Positions 25,341 to 34,720 are shown, numbered from the stretch's first letter. The stretch: 54,982 bases of DNA from Carboxydothermus islandicus (GCF_001950325.1 NZ_BDJL01000010.1:1-54982); one strand, 5' to 3'. The notes: generated by a model not told the origin, from the letters alone. Program-made: numbers and translations.

Positions 25341-26636
25341 TTAACTTTCGTTAATTCCATCTACCACCAGGGTCAATCCGCTAACCCCTATTACCTTTAC
25401 CGGTGTACCCTGCGGTATGGTTTTACCTGCCACCGCTTTTGCTTTCCAGATTTCCCCCCTTACCATTACAAATCCTTCGGGTTGAAGATCCGCGGTAACT
25501 TTACCAGTAAGACCGATCATCCCCTCCATTCCTGTTAAACTTTTACTTTTCTGCGCCCGAACTGCAAGTTTAATTAACAGGTATACTCCTGCAGCTAAAA
25601 GCAAAACCAGCGGGAGAATATTAACCCAGCTAATGGTTAAACCCGGTAAATCGGTGCCAAAAAGAAACAGCGAACCAAGAGTAATGCTAATCACCCCTCC
25701 CACTCCCAGCGCTCCAAAAGTTGGCAAATAAAGTTCGGCAATGATTAAGGCCAAACCAAAAAGAAGCAATAAAAGACCCGTTAGAGTAGTCGGCAAAACG
25801 GAAAGGCTATAAAAAGCCAGGAGTAAAGCAAGAACCCCCGTTATCCCGCCAACCATCCCCCCGGGATGGGCAAACTCGTAAATTAGACCGTAAATTCCAA
25901 TCATAATAAGAAAATAGGCAAGCTCAGGATTGGCCAAAGCATGTAAAAATTTTTCCCATAAGCTTAAATCAAGATATCTTATCCTTTGCCCCTTTAAATT
26001 TAAGACCAGTTCGTTGCCGGAAACTTTTACCCGTAGTCCATGGGCTTTTTCTAAAAATTCTTCCGGATTTTTAGCTATAAAATTTATTATTCCCTTTTTA
26101 TAAGCTTCCTCCGCATCCACCGAAACACTTTTTCTAACCGCTTCTTCCGCCCAAAAAGGGTTTCTCCCATTCCTTTTTGCCAGGGAAGTAATATATGAAA
26201 CCGCATCGTTTTCCACCTTGGTCCGCAAATCCTTATCCAGGGGTTGCCCACCGAGATTTACCGGATGGGCCGAACCAATGGTGGTTTGCGGAGCCATCGC
26301 CGCTACCTGAGCACTGTATAAAATAAACGTTCCGGCAGAAGCCGCCCTTGCTCCGGAAGGGCCAACCCAAACTCCCACCGGTACTTTTGAAGCCATGATA
26401 GCTGCGGTTATCTCCCGCATGGAAGTATCGAGACCACCGGGAGTATTAAGTTCAATCAAGACAAAGCTTGCTTCTTCCCTTTCAGCTTTTCGGATTATTT
26501 CCTTAAGGTGCTCCGCTATAACCGGGTCAATAACCCCCTCAACCCTGGTAGTCAGCACATCGGCATAAACGGGAGTTGCCAAACAAAGAAAAACAATAAG
26601 CCAAAAGAGAATTTTTTGCTTAAGCTTCCCCACCAC
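25341..26636 (-). CDS. nfeD: NfeD-type membrane serine protease (ClpP-class)
   Basis: About 431 residues: signal peptide, a ClpP-class protease domain (SFVLIELNTPGG, then PSGARAASAGTFI carrying the catalytic Ser, and a Lys in the following helix), four to five membrane helices at about 230-370 and a C-terminal OB-fold NfeD domain (about 375-430). It partners the downstream slipin. GGGGAGG abuts the ATG at 26642, so the GTG two codons later is preferred. A longer frame from 26687 lacks a ribosome-binding site. Confidence 0.88.
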   Translation of the reverse strand: MVGKLKQKILFWLIVFLCLATPVYADVLTTRVEGVIDPVIAEHLKEIIRKAEREEASFVLIELNTPGGLDTSMREITAAIMASKVPVGVWVGPSGARAASAGTFILYSAQVAAMAPQTTIGSAHPVNLGGQPLDKDLRTKVENDAVSYITSLAKRNGRNPFWAEEAVRKSVSVDAEEAYKKGIINFIAKNPEEFLEKAHGLRVKVSGNELVLNLKGQRIRYLDLSLWEKFLHALANPELAYFLIMIGIYGLIYEFAHPGGMVGGITGVLALLLAFYSLSVLPTTLTGLLLLLFGLALIIAELYLPTFGALGVGGVISITLGSLFLFGTDLPGLTISWVNILPLVLLLAAGVYLLIKLAVRAQKSKSLTGMEGMIGLTGKVTADLQPEGFVMVRGEIWKAKAVAGKTIPQGTPVKVIGVSGLTLVVDGINES

Positions 26637-26658
26637 CAACATCCTCCCCTTTTGGTTT

Positions 26659-26667
26659 ATTATACCA
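26659..26667 (-). promoter_or_regulatory. Extended -10 promoter of the nfeD-slipin operon
   Basis: Minus-strand TGGTATAAT lies 17 nt before the Shine-Dalgarno site. No good -35 is seen, as is common with an extended -10. Confidence 0.5.
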
Positions 26668-26697
26668 CAATAAATTTTTCCTGCCACTAAATAAAAA

Positions 26698-26718
26698 ATG
26701 CCCCAAAATTTTGGGGCA
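26698..26718 (-). terminator. Terminator after the BASS transporter gene
   Basis: TGCCCCAAAATTTTGGGGCA is a perfect palindrome followed on the minus strand by TTTTTTATTT, 6 nt past the stop. Confidence 0.85.
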
Positions 26719-26723
26719 AGATT

Positions 26724-27710
26724 TCAGGCTTTTGCCGTTTGAATCGCCGTTTCATCTTTAAAAACTCCGTACTTATTAATTAGCTTTCCGTACCAGGCAG
26801 CACCCTGAACCTGTAAAATAAACGCCAGGGTAACGATAAAGGCAGCTTTCGGCCCAAAAGCCGTTGCCGCAATTCCCAAGGAAAGGGATAAATTTCTTAA
26901 GACGGTGCTAAAAACCAACGCTAAGCCATCCGCCCGGTTTAAAAATGCCTTAGCAACAATGGTTCCCAGGAAAAAATTAATCCCGTAAAACACCGCTAAA
27001 ATCATTAAACCATAACCCAGAAGCTTTGGATTTTGCACTAACATCTTTGCTTTCATGCTGATACTGGTAAACACGATTAAAAGCATCGCCCAGGTTGAAA
27101 AAGCCGGTAAAAACGGTTTTATATCTTTATTAAACTGCTCCGGTGTATATTTAGTTAAAAGCCATTGGTAAGTAAAATGTCCAAGGATCAGGGGAATAAA
27201 AACTACCGTCGCAATAAGCTTAAAAGTAGCAACCACATCCACCGGCACGTACTTGCCAACCATCAGTAATAAATACCAGGGCGCCAAAAGGGAGCCAATA
27301 ATAAGACTTAAGGTGGTATTTTTTACCGCAGCGGGTACATTGCCTTTATAAAGCATCGTCCAGGAAATGGTCATCCCGGAAGTAGGCAAAAGAGAACTAA
27401 TGGCAAGGCCGGCAAAAAGTTCCGGTTCGCCTTTTAAAAGTAAAGTCCCAAGACCCCAGGCAATCAAAGGAATGGCAATAAAGTTTAAAAGAAAAGCAAA
27501 ACCTACCACTTTTTTATGGGACAAATCAAAAGCTTCTTTAATTTTCATCCCAATCATGGTTGGATAAAGCATTAAAAAAGTGAAGACCAGAATGTAGTTC
27601 TTAAGAAAGCTCGTATCCGCAAAATAACCCACGATAATTCCCAAAATCATCACCAGCGGTATTACTGTAACTAAATTTTGGGAAGGAAAAAGAAAAATTT
27701 TTTTAAACAT
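26724..27710 (-). CDS. Bile acid:sodium symporter (BASS)/arsenite-permease-like transporter
   Basis: 328 residues with about ten hydrophobic helices. The conserved substrate-site motif is SSLLPTSGMTISWTMLYKGN in helix 4 and its second-half counterpart is near FSTVLRNLSLSLGI. These mark the BASS superfamily that includes ACR3 arsenite exporters; the Cys of ACR3 helix 4 is not present, so arsenite export is doubtful. AAAGGGGG precedes the ATG. Monocistronic with its own terminator. Substrate unknown. Confidence 0.8.
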   Translation of the reverse strand: MFKKIFLFPSQNLVTVIPLVMILGIIVGYFADTSFLKNYILVFTFLMLYPTMIGMKIKEAFDLSHKKVVGFAFLLNFIAIPLIAWGLGTLLLKGEPELFAGLAISSLLPTSGMTISWTMLYKGNVPAAVKNTTLSLIIGSLLAPWYLLLMVGKYVPVDVVATFKLIATVVFIPLILGHFTYQWLLTKYTPEQFNKDIKPFLPAFSTWAMLLIVFTSISMKAKMLVQNPKLLGYGLMILAVFYGINFFLGTIVAKAFLNRADGLALVFSTVLRNLSLSLGIAATAFGPKAAFIVTLAFILQVQGAAWYGKLINKYGVFKDETAIQTAKA

Positions 27711-27822
27711 TTTATACCCCCTTTTCTCTGTATTTAATAATAGCGTAATCTTTTCTTATTTATATTAAAACGCCAGGGTTTTCGCTGTCAATACTATTTT
27801 CGAAGTTATTGGGAAATTTAAA

Positions 27823-27854
27823 GGGGCTAACCTTTTCCCTTTAAGGTTAGCCCC
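27823..27854 (-). terminator. Terminator after the AhpD-like gene
   Basis: GGGGCTAACCTT and AAGGTTAGCCCC enclose an 8-base loop, 7 nt past the stop. The T-run is short (TTTAAATTT on the minus strand). Confidence 0.7.
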
Positions 27855-27860
27855 ACATCC

Positions 27861-28235
27861 TTACGGTTTAATCCGCATTCCATTATTAAAGTGATTCATA
27901 CTGCCAACTAAATCAATTATCCCAATTGCCTCAATTATCTCTTTATCGGATATCCCCAATTTTTTAGCCTGCATCGTATAATTTCTAATGCAAAATTCAC
28001 AGTTATTTAAAGTGGAAATAACCAGGGCAATAAGAACTTTGGTCTTGGGATCCAGCGAGTTTTCCTCCCAGAGTACCTTATGTTTTTCCACAAACAATTT
28101 TAAATAAGCCGGATTATTGGCCATAACTTTAATCGGTAACGGAACCTCGCCAAAATTTTGCTTAAAATTTTCATAAATAGGTTTTAATTCTTCCGGTAAA
28201 TTTTCTTCTGCAATCGGCATTACCCGGTCTTCCAT
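27861..28235 (-). CDS. Carboxymuconolactone decarboxylase/AhpD-like protein
   Basis: 124 residues of the CMD/AhpD all-helical fold, with the redox motif CEFCIRNYT (C-x2-C) and an upstream glutamate. Members with CxxC act as alkylhydroperoxidases or thiol-disulfide partners. I start at MEDRVMPIA, which has AAAGGGGG upstream; eight extra N-terminal residues are unlikely. It could be a reductant for the nearby peroxide-defence proteins, but no direct link is visible. Confidence 0.82.
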   Translation of the reverse strand: MEDRVMPIAEENLPEELKPIYENFKQNFGEVPLPIKVMANNPAYLKLFVEKHKVLWEENSLDPKTKVLIALVISTLNNCEFCIRNYTMQAKKLGISDKEIIEAIGIIDLVGSMNHFNNGMRIKP

Positions 28236-28304
28236 TAAAATACCCCCTTTTATGAGCATGATATGGTTATTATTATTTTTACCCCATTGTCCAGAAAAGT
28301 AAAA

Positions 28305-28324
28305 CCCTGCCTAAAAAAGCAGGG
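28305..28324 (-). terminator. Terminator after the coiled-coil gene
   Basis: CCCTGC and GCAGGG enclose an A-rich loop, followed on the minus strand by TTTTACTTTT. Confidence 0.75.
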
Positions 28325-28332
28325 CTCAACTC

Positions 28333-28548
28333 TTAATTGCTTTTTTCCTTTATTAACTTCTCCACTTCTTTAATTTTCGCCTGCAGCTCAGAAATTTCCT
28401 GTTCGTACTGCTTTACTTTGCCCCCCGAAACATGAAAACCGCTCTGTCCCAGAACAAAAAACTTCTCTTCCTCTACCTCTTCAAGGGTTTCTTTAAGCTT
28501 TTTTAGCTCTTCCTGGAGCTGCTCCAAACTCATTTCGGCGTAATCCAT
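28333..28548 (-). CDS. Small coiled-coil protein
   Basis: 71 residues: MSLEQLQEELKKLKETLEEVEEEK forms one helix (split here by its own register), a short GQSGFHVSGGKV turn follows, then a second helix ending IKEVEKLIKEK. The two-helix hairpin is typical of small cytoplasmic proteins of unknown function in clostridia. GGAGGGG lies upstream of the chosen ATG and would be coding if the longer frame from 28566 were used. Confidence 0.65.
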   Translation of the reverse strand: MDYAEMSLEQLQEELKKLKETLEEVEEEKFFVLGQSGFHVSGGKVKQYEQEISELQAKIKEVEKLIKEKSN

Positions 28549-28591
28549 AATGCCGCTCCCCTCCATTTTCGCAATTTTTTGTTTTATTATA

Positions 28592-29038
28592 CTATTCTAT
28601 AATTTCGCTGTCAATGTTTGCATTTTCCTGTCGGTCCAGTTCGAGATTAACAAGCCGGTCCGCAGCTTTGTTGTTCTCCCGGTAGACATGGGACAAAGTT
28701 ACTTTTAGAGCAGGATTTGCTGCCAATTTTTTTACTTCAGCGTATATTTCCTTTAACTTTTCATCCCTTACTTTGTACTGGCCGTTAAACTGTTTAACCA
28801 TAAGTTCGCTGTCAGCAAAAATCTCGGCTTCAACTTTACCATGCTTTTGTGCAAGAAAGGTCAAAGCCAATAAAGCCCCTTTCAGGGCCTCCCACTCCGC
28901 CACGTTGTTGGTTGTTATACCTAAATATTTGCTTTTTTCATAGAGGACTTCCCCGTTTTCGTCATAAATAACCATGGCAGAAGCGGCAGGCCCCGGGTTT
29001 CCCCGGGAACCTCCATCGATATGAACTTTATACTTCAT
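28592..29038 (-). CDS. Ribonuclease HI-like protein
   Basis: 148 residues. The RNase H catalytic set is visible: D in HIDGGSRGNPG, E in NNVAEWEALKGAL, D in IFADSELMVKQ and D in NKAADRLVN. This is the short bacterial/archaeal form without an N-terminal hybrid-binding domain. It should degrade RNA in RNA-DNA hybrids. It starts 1 nt after the stop of the cysteine-rich gene, with GGGGGAT as ribosome site. Confidence 0.88.
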   Translation of the reverse strand: MKYKVHIDGGSRGNPGPAASAMVIYDENGEVLYEKSKYLGITTNNVAEWEALKGALLALTFLAQKHGKVEAEIFADSELMVKQFNGQYKVRDEKLKEIYAEVKKLAANPALKVTLSHVYRENNKAADRLVNLELDRQENANIDSEIIE

Positions 29039-29039
29039 C

Positions 29040-29483
29040 TTAATCCCCCAGGAGTTCATTTACTTTATAAACCACATATTCAATATAAGGTGCGCAGTTT
29101 TTTATATCATAAGGAGCAGAACTGGCATCGTTACAATCGTGCCGGGTTAAGGTATGGCAGCTAACGGTGCCAAATTTTTCCTCAAAACCTTTATAAAGCT
29201 TCTGGGCCAGTTCCCGAATTTCCGGCTTTTTTAAGCCCTTTTGGTGGGCTTTTAAGCCAAGCATCATTAAGCCTCCGGAAACTGCCCCGCACATATGACC
29301 AAGGCTCCCGATACCTCCACCAAAGGGCATGGCTAAAGCAGTATAGGTTTTCGGTGCAAGACCCATTTCCTCGGAAAAAGCAGCAACTATACCTTCAGCA
29401 CAATTGTAACTATCTTCCACAAAATTGTAAACCGCTTTTTGTGCTACTTTTTCCACGTTATTTTGAAGTTTTTCCACAGCCAT
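29040..29483 (-). CDS. C-GCAxxG-C-C family redox protein
   Basis: 147 residues. The family signature is present: YNCAEGI, then GHMCGAVSGGLM (the GCAxxG motif) and two later Cys (SCHTLTRHDC and KNCAPYIE). Such proteins are presumed to bind metal or act in redox reactions, but no reaction is established. AAGGAGGCG precedes the ATG. It shares an operon with RNase H. Confidence 0.85.
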   Translation of the reverse strand: MAVEKLQNNVEKVAQKAVYNFVEDSYNCAEGIVAAFSEEMGLAPKTYTALAMPFGGGIGSLGHMCGAVSGGLMMLGLKAHQKGLKKPEIRELAQKLYKGFEEKFGTVSCHTLTRHDCNDASSAPYDIKNCAPYIEYVVYKVNELLGD

Positions 29484-29629
29484 CGTCAGCGCCTCCTTGT
29501 GTATTTCGTCACTTTTACTTCGCTACATAAAGTATTATAGTAAATTATTGCAACATGTGCAACCGTATATTTTTAAAATACATAAAACCCTCTTCCATAC
29601 AAAAACTAATACGGGAGGTTTCAGGAAGG

Positions 29630-29658
29630 TTGGAGAAAAAGTTGAGGAAAATTATAAT
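29630..29658 (+). promoter_or_regulatory. Near-consensus SigA promoter for a small gene
   Basis: TTGGAG (29630-29635), a 17-nt spacer and a perfect TATAAT (29653-29658). It points to the 42-residue gene starting at 29676. Confidence 0.65.
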
Positions 29659-29675
29659 TGAAAGGGAGGCTATTT

Positions 29676-29804
29676 ATGACAAAAAAGCAGGAAAAAAACG
29701 AGAATAAAAAGAAAAAGCCCAGTATGCCAGAAATGGCTGTAACCGTCGACGACCCGGTAACCCAAATTTTAGCTGCAAAAAGTCAAGAAAACGAAAAACA
29801 TTAA
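29676..29804 (+). CDS. Small highly charged protein, 42 residues
   Basis: The frame begins MTKKQEKNENKKKKPSMPEM and continues with AVTVDDPVTQILAAKS. AAAGGGAGG lies seven bases before the ATG and a near-consensus promoter just upstream. A hairpin follows about 20 nt after the stop. Length, start context and promoter make it a convincing small gene. A Lys-rich tail joined to a short acidic/hydrophobic stretch gives no known function. It lies divergent from the C-GCAxxG gene and convergent with the flavodiiron gene. Confidence 0.6.
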   Translation: MTKKQEKNENKKKKPSMPEMAVTVDDPVTQILAAKSQENEKH

Positions 29805-29823
29805 AATACTTCTTCATTCAAAA

Positions 29824-29870
29824 GTAGGGCCAACTCCTGCAAAAAAAGAGCGCACAGGAGTGCGCCCTAC
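29824..29870. terminator. Bidirectional terminator-like hairpin
   Basis: GTAGGGC and GCCCTAC form the outer stem, ACTCCTG and CAGGAGT the inner one. It lies between the small charged protein gene and the flavodiiron gene, with T-rich sequence on the plus-strand side. Confidence 0.65.
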
Positions 29871-29886
29871 ATTCTCTTTTCTGAGA

Positions 29887-31077
29887 TTATTTCACTGCCT
29901 GGGCAAAATTTTTCCCAAACTCAAAACAACGTTTTAAAGCTTCGTCATCGGGGTTCCAGAGCTCCCTTATACCCTCCATTACAATTTCAAAACCCGCTTC
30001 CTTTAAAATCTCGGTAATGATTTTAACCCCTTCACCGCTCCAGCCGTAAGCGCCAAAAGCTGCCGCTTTTTTACCTTTAAACTGTAAGCTCTTAATTAAA
30101 TCCAGCTGTCCTGCTAAGTTATACAAAATATTTCGGTTGACCGTTGGTGAACCTGCCAATATCGCCTTGGAGCGAAATACCTCCACCACAATATCGTTAT
30201 TATCCGACCGGGCACAATTGTAAAGCTTTACGGTAACCTCCGGATCCGCCGCTTTAATTCCCCGGGCTATTTCTTCGGCCATCCGGCGGGTGCCATCCCA
30301 CATGGTATCGTAAATAATGGTAATCTGGTTTTCCTTATACTCTTTAGCCCACTCCAGGTATTTATTAACTATTTGCAAGGGGTTGTCCCGCCAGATTATC
30401 CCGTGACTGGGGGCAATCATTTTAACCGGTAAGTTTAAGGCCATTATTTCTTCAATCTTTTTGACCACCCTTGCACAAAAAGGGGTTAAAATATTGGCGT
30501 AATATTTCAGGGCTTCTTCGTAAAGCTCGTACTGGTCCACCAGGTCGTTAAATAACATTTCCGACGCATAATGCTGACCAAAGGCATCGTTAGAGAATAA
30601 AATTTCTTCACCAGTTAAGTACGCCATCATACTGTCGGGCCAGTGGAGCATCGGCGCTTCAATAAAGATAAGCTTTTTGCTGCCAAGGTCCAGGGTGTCT
30701 CCGGTCTTAACCACCTGGAAATTCCAGTCCTGGTGGTAATGACCTTTTAACGACTTAACGGCATTGGCCGAACAAACAATGGGTTTATCGGGAATATGGC
30801 GCATTAATTCCGGTAAGGCTCCGCTGTGGTCTATTTCCCCGTGCAGGGCTATAACGTAGTCAATTTTATTTAAGTCAATTTCCTCCGAAAGCTTTTTTAC
30901 ATATTCTTTGTCAAATTTGATCCAGGCAGTATCAATTAACGCCACCTTTTCATCCCTGATTAAGTACGAATTGTAACTTGACCCCCGGTGGGTAGAAAGT
31001 TCTTCCCCGTGAAACCGTCTAAGCTCCCAGTCAATCTTGCCTACATATGTAACGGAATCGCTAATTTTAACTCCCAT
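29887..31077 (-). CDS. fprA: FprA-type flavodiiron protein
   Basis: 396 residues. The metallo-beta-lactamase-like half carries the di-iron ligands (H-x-E-x-D in LHGEIDHSG, then MLHWPD, SNDAFGQH and SHGIIW). The flavodoxin half (about 250-396) starts ITIIYDTMWDGTRRMAEEI and contains AFGAYGWSGEG. Such A-type flavodiiron proteins reduce O2 to water or NO to N2O without releasing radicals. I start at MGVKISDSV behind GGGAGGTG; the upstream 20 codons lack a ribosome site. Monocistronic. Confidence 0.93.
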   Translation of the reverse strand: MGVKISDSVTYVGKIDWELRRFHGEELSTHRGSSYNSYLIRDEKVALIDTAWIKFDKEYVKKLSEEIDLNKIDYVIALHGEIDHSGALPELMRHIPDKPIVCSANAVKSLKGHYHQDWNFQVVKTGDTLDLGSKKLIFIEAPMLHWPDSMMAYLTGEEILFSNDAFGQHYASEMLFNDLVDQYELYEEALKYYANILTPFCARVVKKIEEIMALNLPVKMIAPSHGIIWRDNPLQIVNKYLEWAKEYKENQITIIYDTMWDGTRRMAEEIARGIKAADPEVTVKLYNCARSDNNDIVVEVFRSKAILAGSPTVNRNILYNLAGQLDLIKSLQFKGKKAAAFGAYGWSGEGVKIITEILKEAGFEIVMEGIRELWNPDDEALKRCFEFGKNFAQAVK

Positions 31078-31147
31078 TCGGACACCTCCCAAGTTTTTTA
31101 ATTCTAATATACCATAAATTTTTAATTTAAAACACAAACAATAAATA

Positions 31148-31168
31148 AAAAAAGCCCCAAAAGAGGCT
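31148..31168 (-). terminator. Terminator after the acyl-CoA operon
   Basis: Minus-strand AGCCTC and GGGGCT (one T-G pair) around TTTT, followed by T7. It overlaps the stop of the last operon gene. Confidence 0.75.
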
Positions 31169-32669
31169 ATAATTTGTAGGTTTCTTTTAAAACTTTCTTT
31201 AATATTTTTCCACTGGGATTTCTTGGTATAGTATCAGCAAAGAAAATCACCTTGGGCTGTTTATATTTGGCCAAGCGTTTTGCCGCGTATTCGATGATTC
31301 TTTCTTCCGTTAAAGTGGCTCCCGGTTTTAAAACAACTGTTGCACACACCGTTTCTCCCCATTCCGGATGCGGCAAACCAAAGACTGCCACATCGGCAAT
31401 TTCCGGCATTGACAGTAAAACATCTTCTACTTCTTTGGGGTAAACATTCACGCCACCGGTTATTATCATATCTTTTTTCCGGTCTAAAATGTAGATATAA
31501 CCTTCCTCGTCCCGATAAGCAATATCGCCAGTATAGAGCCAGCCATCTTTTAGCGTTTCAGCAGTCGCCTCAGGATTATTTAAGTAACCTTCCATTAATG
31601 TCGGTCCCCGCAAAATTATCTCGCCTGGTTCGTTCGGCATGCATTCCTTACCGGTTTCGGTATTTACTATCTTTACCTCCATATTAACGGTTCCCCGGCA
31701 GCCAATGCTGCCCGCATGGAAAAAGTGTTCTTCGTATTTTAACGACGTTCCGTTAGGTCCTGCTTCCGTTAGCCCGTAAACACAAACCACTTTTCCGGGA
31801 TAATTTTTCATAATTACTTCTACTTTGTCCTTACTAAGCGGTGCACCACCATAGCTCCAGCTTTTGGCTTCCGGTAATTCATAATTTTTAAAGCTGGGAA
31901 GCTGGAGGGGCAACAAGTAAGCAACAGGAGCACCAAAAAAGTGGTGAATTTTTTCTTTTTGAGCAATTTCTAAAAAATCTTGGGGATGATAATCCCCTAA
32001 GACCAGCTCTGCCCCGGCCATCACTCCCCCAATCATGGTAAGATTTAAGGGGGCAGAATGGGTGAGGGGCATTAAAATCAATACTTTATCGCGGTAGTAA
32101 ATGTTCATTTCGTAAATATACATCATTCCAGCAAAATAAATCGCCCGGTGGGAAAGTAAAACTCCCTTTGGTTTGCCAGTAGTACCGGAAGTATAGAGAA
32201 TTTCCGCAATATCATCAAAATTCCTTTTAACCGTTTTACCTAAAACGAGATTTTGACTTTTATAGATTTCCTGTAACTCACCAGTTGAAAGATAAAATTT
32301 AAAGTTATTTTTATTAATTTCTTCAACATTTTCTTTTAAAAAGTCAGCATAAATTATCCCGGAAGCCAAAGAATCACTAATTATATAATTTACTTCCGCT
32401 GCCGTTAGTTTAGGATTAATGGGTACTACTATACCCCCGGCTTTTAAGATGGCAAAAAAACCTATAACAAAGTCCGGAGTATTGTTTAAATAAAGGCCAA
32501 CCTTTTCCCCGGGTTGAAAATCTTTCTCTATAAAATATGCAGCTAATTTATCACTTCTTTGTTCAATCTCCTGCCAGGTAAAGTACAAATCCCCCTTAGG
32601 CCAGTAAACTCCCAGATCCTGGGGATATTTTGCCGCGTTTCTCTTTAGTAAAGAAACTAAATTCTCCAT
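31167..32669 (-). CDS. AMP-forming acyl-CoA synthetase
   Basis: 500 residues of the ANL superfamily. The P-loop-like motif YTSGTTGKPKGVLLS, VYGLTEAGPNG, the hinge YTGDIAYRDEEGYIYILDRKKDMI and the catalytic Lys near PRNPSGKILKK are all present. It activates a carboxylic acid to its CoA thioester via an acyl-AMP. It is the last gene of a six-gene acyl-CoA operon and the second CoA ligase in it; the two probably handle different acids. Confidence 0.9.
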   Translation of the reverse strand: MENLVSLLKRNAAKYPQDLGVYWPKGDLYFTWQEIEQRSDKLAAYFIEKDFQPGEKVGLYLNNTPDFVIGFFAILKAGGIVVPINPKLTAAEVNYIISDSLASGIIYADFLKENVEEINKNNFKFYLSTGELQEIYKSQNLVLGKTVKRNFDDIAEILYTSGTTGKPKGVLLSHRAIYFAGMMYIYEMNIYYRDKVLILMPLTHSAPLNLTMIGGVMAGAELVLGDYHPQDFLEIAQKEKIHHFFGAPVAYLLPLQLPSFKNYELPEAKSWSYGGAPLSKDKVEVIMKNYPGKVVCVYGLTEAGPNGTSLKYEEHFFHAGSIGCRGTVNMEVKIVNTETGKECMPNEPGEIILRGPTLMEGYLNNPEATAETLKDGWLYTGDIAYRDEEGYIYILDRKKDMIITGGVNVYPKEVEDVLLSMPEIADVAVFGLPHPEWGETVCATVVLKPGATLTEERIIEYAAKRLAKYKQPKVIFFADTIPRNPSGKILKKVLKETYKL

Positions 32670-32683
32670 GAAACTCCCTCCTT

Positions 32684-33922
32684 TTATTCGTATACCTTTT
32701 CCTCTTCCCGGTCCGCTTCCTTGGCATCTTTTTCAAGGTTTCTGCCGGCCATGCTTTCTTCCTGCAGCTTTTTATAATACTCGTGTTGAATAATCAAGTT
32801 CATGATTTCACTGGTGCCGGTCCAAATCATTAAGATCCGGCTGTCCCGCACCATTTTTTCAATAGGATAAATATTGGTATACCCTATACCACCCATGACC
32901 TGCATGGCGTTATTGGTCACCCGCCAGGCCATTTCGGTGGCAAACTTCTTGGCTTCGGACACCAACCGCCGCTGTTCCGAAGGTTCAACTCCCTGGTCTA
33001 TCAAGCGGGCGGTCATATAAGTTAAGGCCCGGGCCGCATCAAGCTCGGTCAAGCTTTCGGCAATTTTAAAGCTAACCCCTTGAAATTCCCGAATTTTCCG
33101 GCCAAAAGCCTTCCTCCGGGTAGAATAGCGAGCAGCGATATCCAGAGCTCCAGCGGCAAGCCCAATCGCCCCAATAGCGCTGGTCATCCTTTCGGGCACC
33201 ATCATCTGGTAAAAAATTTCCGCCGCACCGTTTTCTTTTCCCACTAAATTTTCCCTGGGCACCCGCACATTATTAAAGACAATGCGTCCAGCTCCTCCTC
33301 CCCGGGTGCCCAGGAGTCCGTAAACATAACCCACTTCTACTCCAGGACCTCGCTCTACAATAAAAGCACTTAACGATTTATGGGGCGGTGCATCCGGGTC
33401 GGTTTTGGCGTAAACAAAAAAGTAATCGGCACCTTCCGCTCCCACCACAAAACGCTTTTGCCCGTTTAAAATATAGTAATCCCCTTCTTTTTTAGCGTAA
33501 GTAGTGGCTCCAAAAAAGTCCGAACCCCCCCGGGGCTCGGTTAGCGCTTCAGCGGTAAACATTTTCCCCTCAATGGTAGGCTTTAAATATTTTTCCTTCT
33601 GCTCTTCGGTACCAAAGGTGTTAATTGCTTCCCCCACAATACTGACCAAGGAATAAAGGCAGGCAAGGGAAGTTCCCAGTACCCCTATTTCCTCCAGGGC
33701 GATATATTCTTCCTGCCAGCCCAGCCCTCGACCGCCATACTTCTTGGGAAAACGCAGGCCCAGAAGATTTCTTTTCCCCGCTTCCACCAAAAACTCCCGG
33801 GGATACTGGACCCGGTCTTCATCCATGGCTACCAGTAACTCCTTTGGTACCCACTTAACAAAGTCGCGCACCTCATCCCGTAACTTCTTTTGCGTTTCGG
33901 TCCAAAGATGTTCATGCATCAT
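32684..33922 (-). CDS. Acyl-CoA dehydrogenase
   Basis: 412 residues with the normal three-domain layout. Family motifs are [18 protein letters not shown] (FAD/substrate binding) and [22 protein letters not shown] near the C-terminus. The catalytic base is not assigned by eye. GAGGAG lies five bases before the first ATG (33922). In this operon it may act in reverse as an enoyl-CoA reductase or oxidise the product of the dehydratase. No electron-transfer flavoprotein genes are adjacent. Confidence 0.92.
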   Translation of the reverse strand: MMHEHLWTETQKKLRDEVRDFVKWVPKELLVAMDEDRVQYPREFLVEAGKRNLLGLRFPKKYGGRGLGWQEEYIALEEIGVLGTSLACLYSLVSIVGEAINTFGTEEQKEKYLKPTIEGKMFTAEALTEPRGGSDFFGATTYAKKEGDYYILNGQKRFVVGAEGADYFFVYAKTDPDAPPHKSLSAFIVERGPGVEVGYVYGLLGTRGGGAGRIVFNNVRVPRENLVGKENGAAEIFYQMMVPERMTSAIGAIGLAAGALDIAARYSTRRKAFGRKIREFQGVSFKIAESLTELDAARALTYMTARLIDQGVEPSEQRRLVSEAKKFATEMAWRVTNNAMQVMGGIGYTNIYPIEKMVRDSRILMIWTGTSEIMNLIIQHEYYKKLQEESMAGRNLEKDAKEADREEEKVYE

Positions 33923-33935
33923 CCTCACTCCTCTT

Positions 33936-34700
33936 TTAAGAATTTTCAGCGGCTAATAAAGCCGCCCCCAGAGCTGCGGTAATCGTTGAATCTTCCGGAA
34001 TTATTAACTTAACCCCCAACTTTTGTTCTAAAGCCGCCACAACTCCAGTATTTTTGGCCACCCCTCCGGTAAACACCACCGGCTCTACCACTCCCACTTT
34101 TTGCGCCAGGATAGCCGTTCGGGCCGCCACCGCCTCGCAAATTCCCCGGGCTACCGCTTCCCGGCTCTGCCCCCGGGATAAATTGGATATCACCTCCGAT
34201 TCGGCAAAAACGGTGCAAACCGAAGATATTTTAGCTGCCTCCTGGCTTTTTTCCGCAAGCAGCCCTATCTCTTCCAGACTAACTTCAAGGGCCTGACTCA
34301 TCACCTCCAAAAAGCGCCCGGTGCCAGCGGCACATTTATCGTTCATGGCAAAATCCAGCACCCTTCCGTTTTTCCCCAGGGAAATTACTTTACTATCCTG
34401 GCCACCAATATCGATAATCGTTTTTGCCTCCGGGTATAAATGCCCAATCCCCCGGGCCTGACAGGTAATCTCAGAAAACTCCTTCCCGGAAAAGAGGACC
34501 CTGCCGTAGCCGGTAGCAACTATTCCCTGAATGTTGTCCCGGGAAATATCCACTTTCCCCAGGACCTCTTGAATTAACCGCTCGGCCGTTTCCTTTCCGG
34601 CAGGTCCGGTTTTACTGTAACTATAAGCAATAAGATTTTTTTCCCGGTCAATTAAGACAACCTTGGTAGTAAGCGAACCAATATCAACTCCAAGATACAA
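33936..34700 (-). CDS. 2-hydroxyacyl-CoA dehydratase activator (HgdC/BadF-BcrA-type ATPase)
   Basis: 254 residues of the ASKHA fold: the phosphate-binding loop [14 protein letters not shown] at the N-terminus, [11 protein letters not shown], the cysteine of the bridging 4Fe-4S cluster in [13 protein letters not shown] and a second in SSVCTVFAE, then [12 protein letters not shown]. The homodimer hydrolyses ATP to push an electron into the dehydratase. The TTG start (LYLGVDIG) has GGAGGGAG six bases upstream; the longer frame upstream has no family similarity. It starts 20 nt after the dehydratase subunit gene. Confidence 0.9.
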   Translation of the reverse strand: MYLGVDIGSLTTKVVLIDREKNLIAYSYSKTGPAGKETAERLIQEVLGKVDISRDNIQGIVATGYGRVLFSGKEFSEITCQARGIGHLYPEAKTIIDIGGQDSKVISLGKNGRVLDFAMNDKCAAGTGRFLEVMSQALEVSLEEIGLLAEKSQEAAKISSVCTVFAESEVISNLSRGQSREAVARGICEAVAARTAILAQKVGVVEPVVFTGGVAKNTGVVAALEQKLGVKLIIPEDSTITAALGAALLAAENS

Positions 34701-34720
34701 AATCTCCCTCCCCCTTTTCT

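Noticed and set aside
26724-27710. Arsenite exporter (ACR3) as a specific call for the BASS transporter
   Set aside because: The helix-4 Cys needed by ACR3 is not present and there is no ars regulator or reductase nearby; only the general BASS call is kept.
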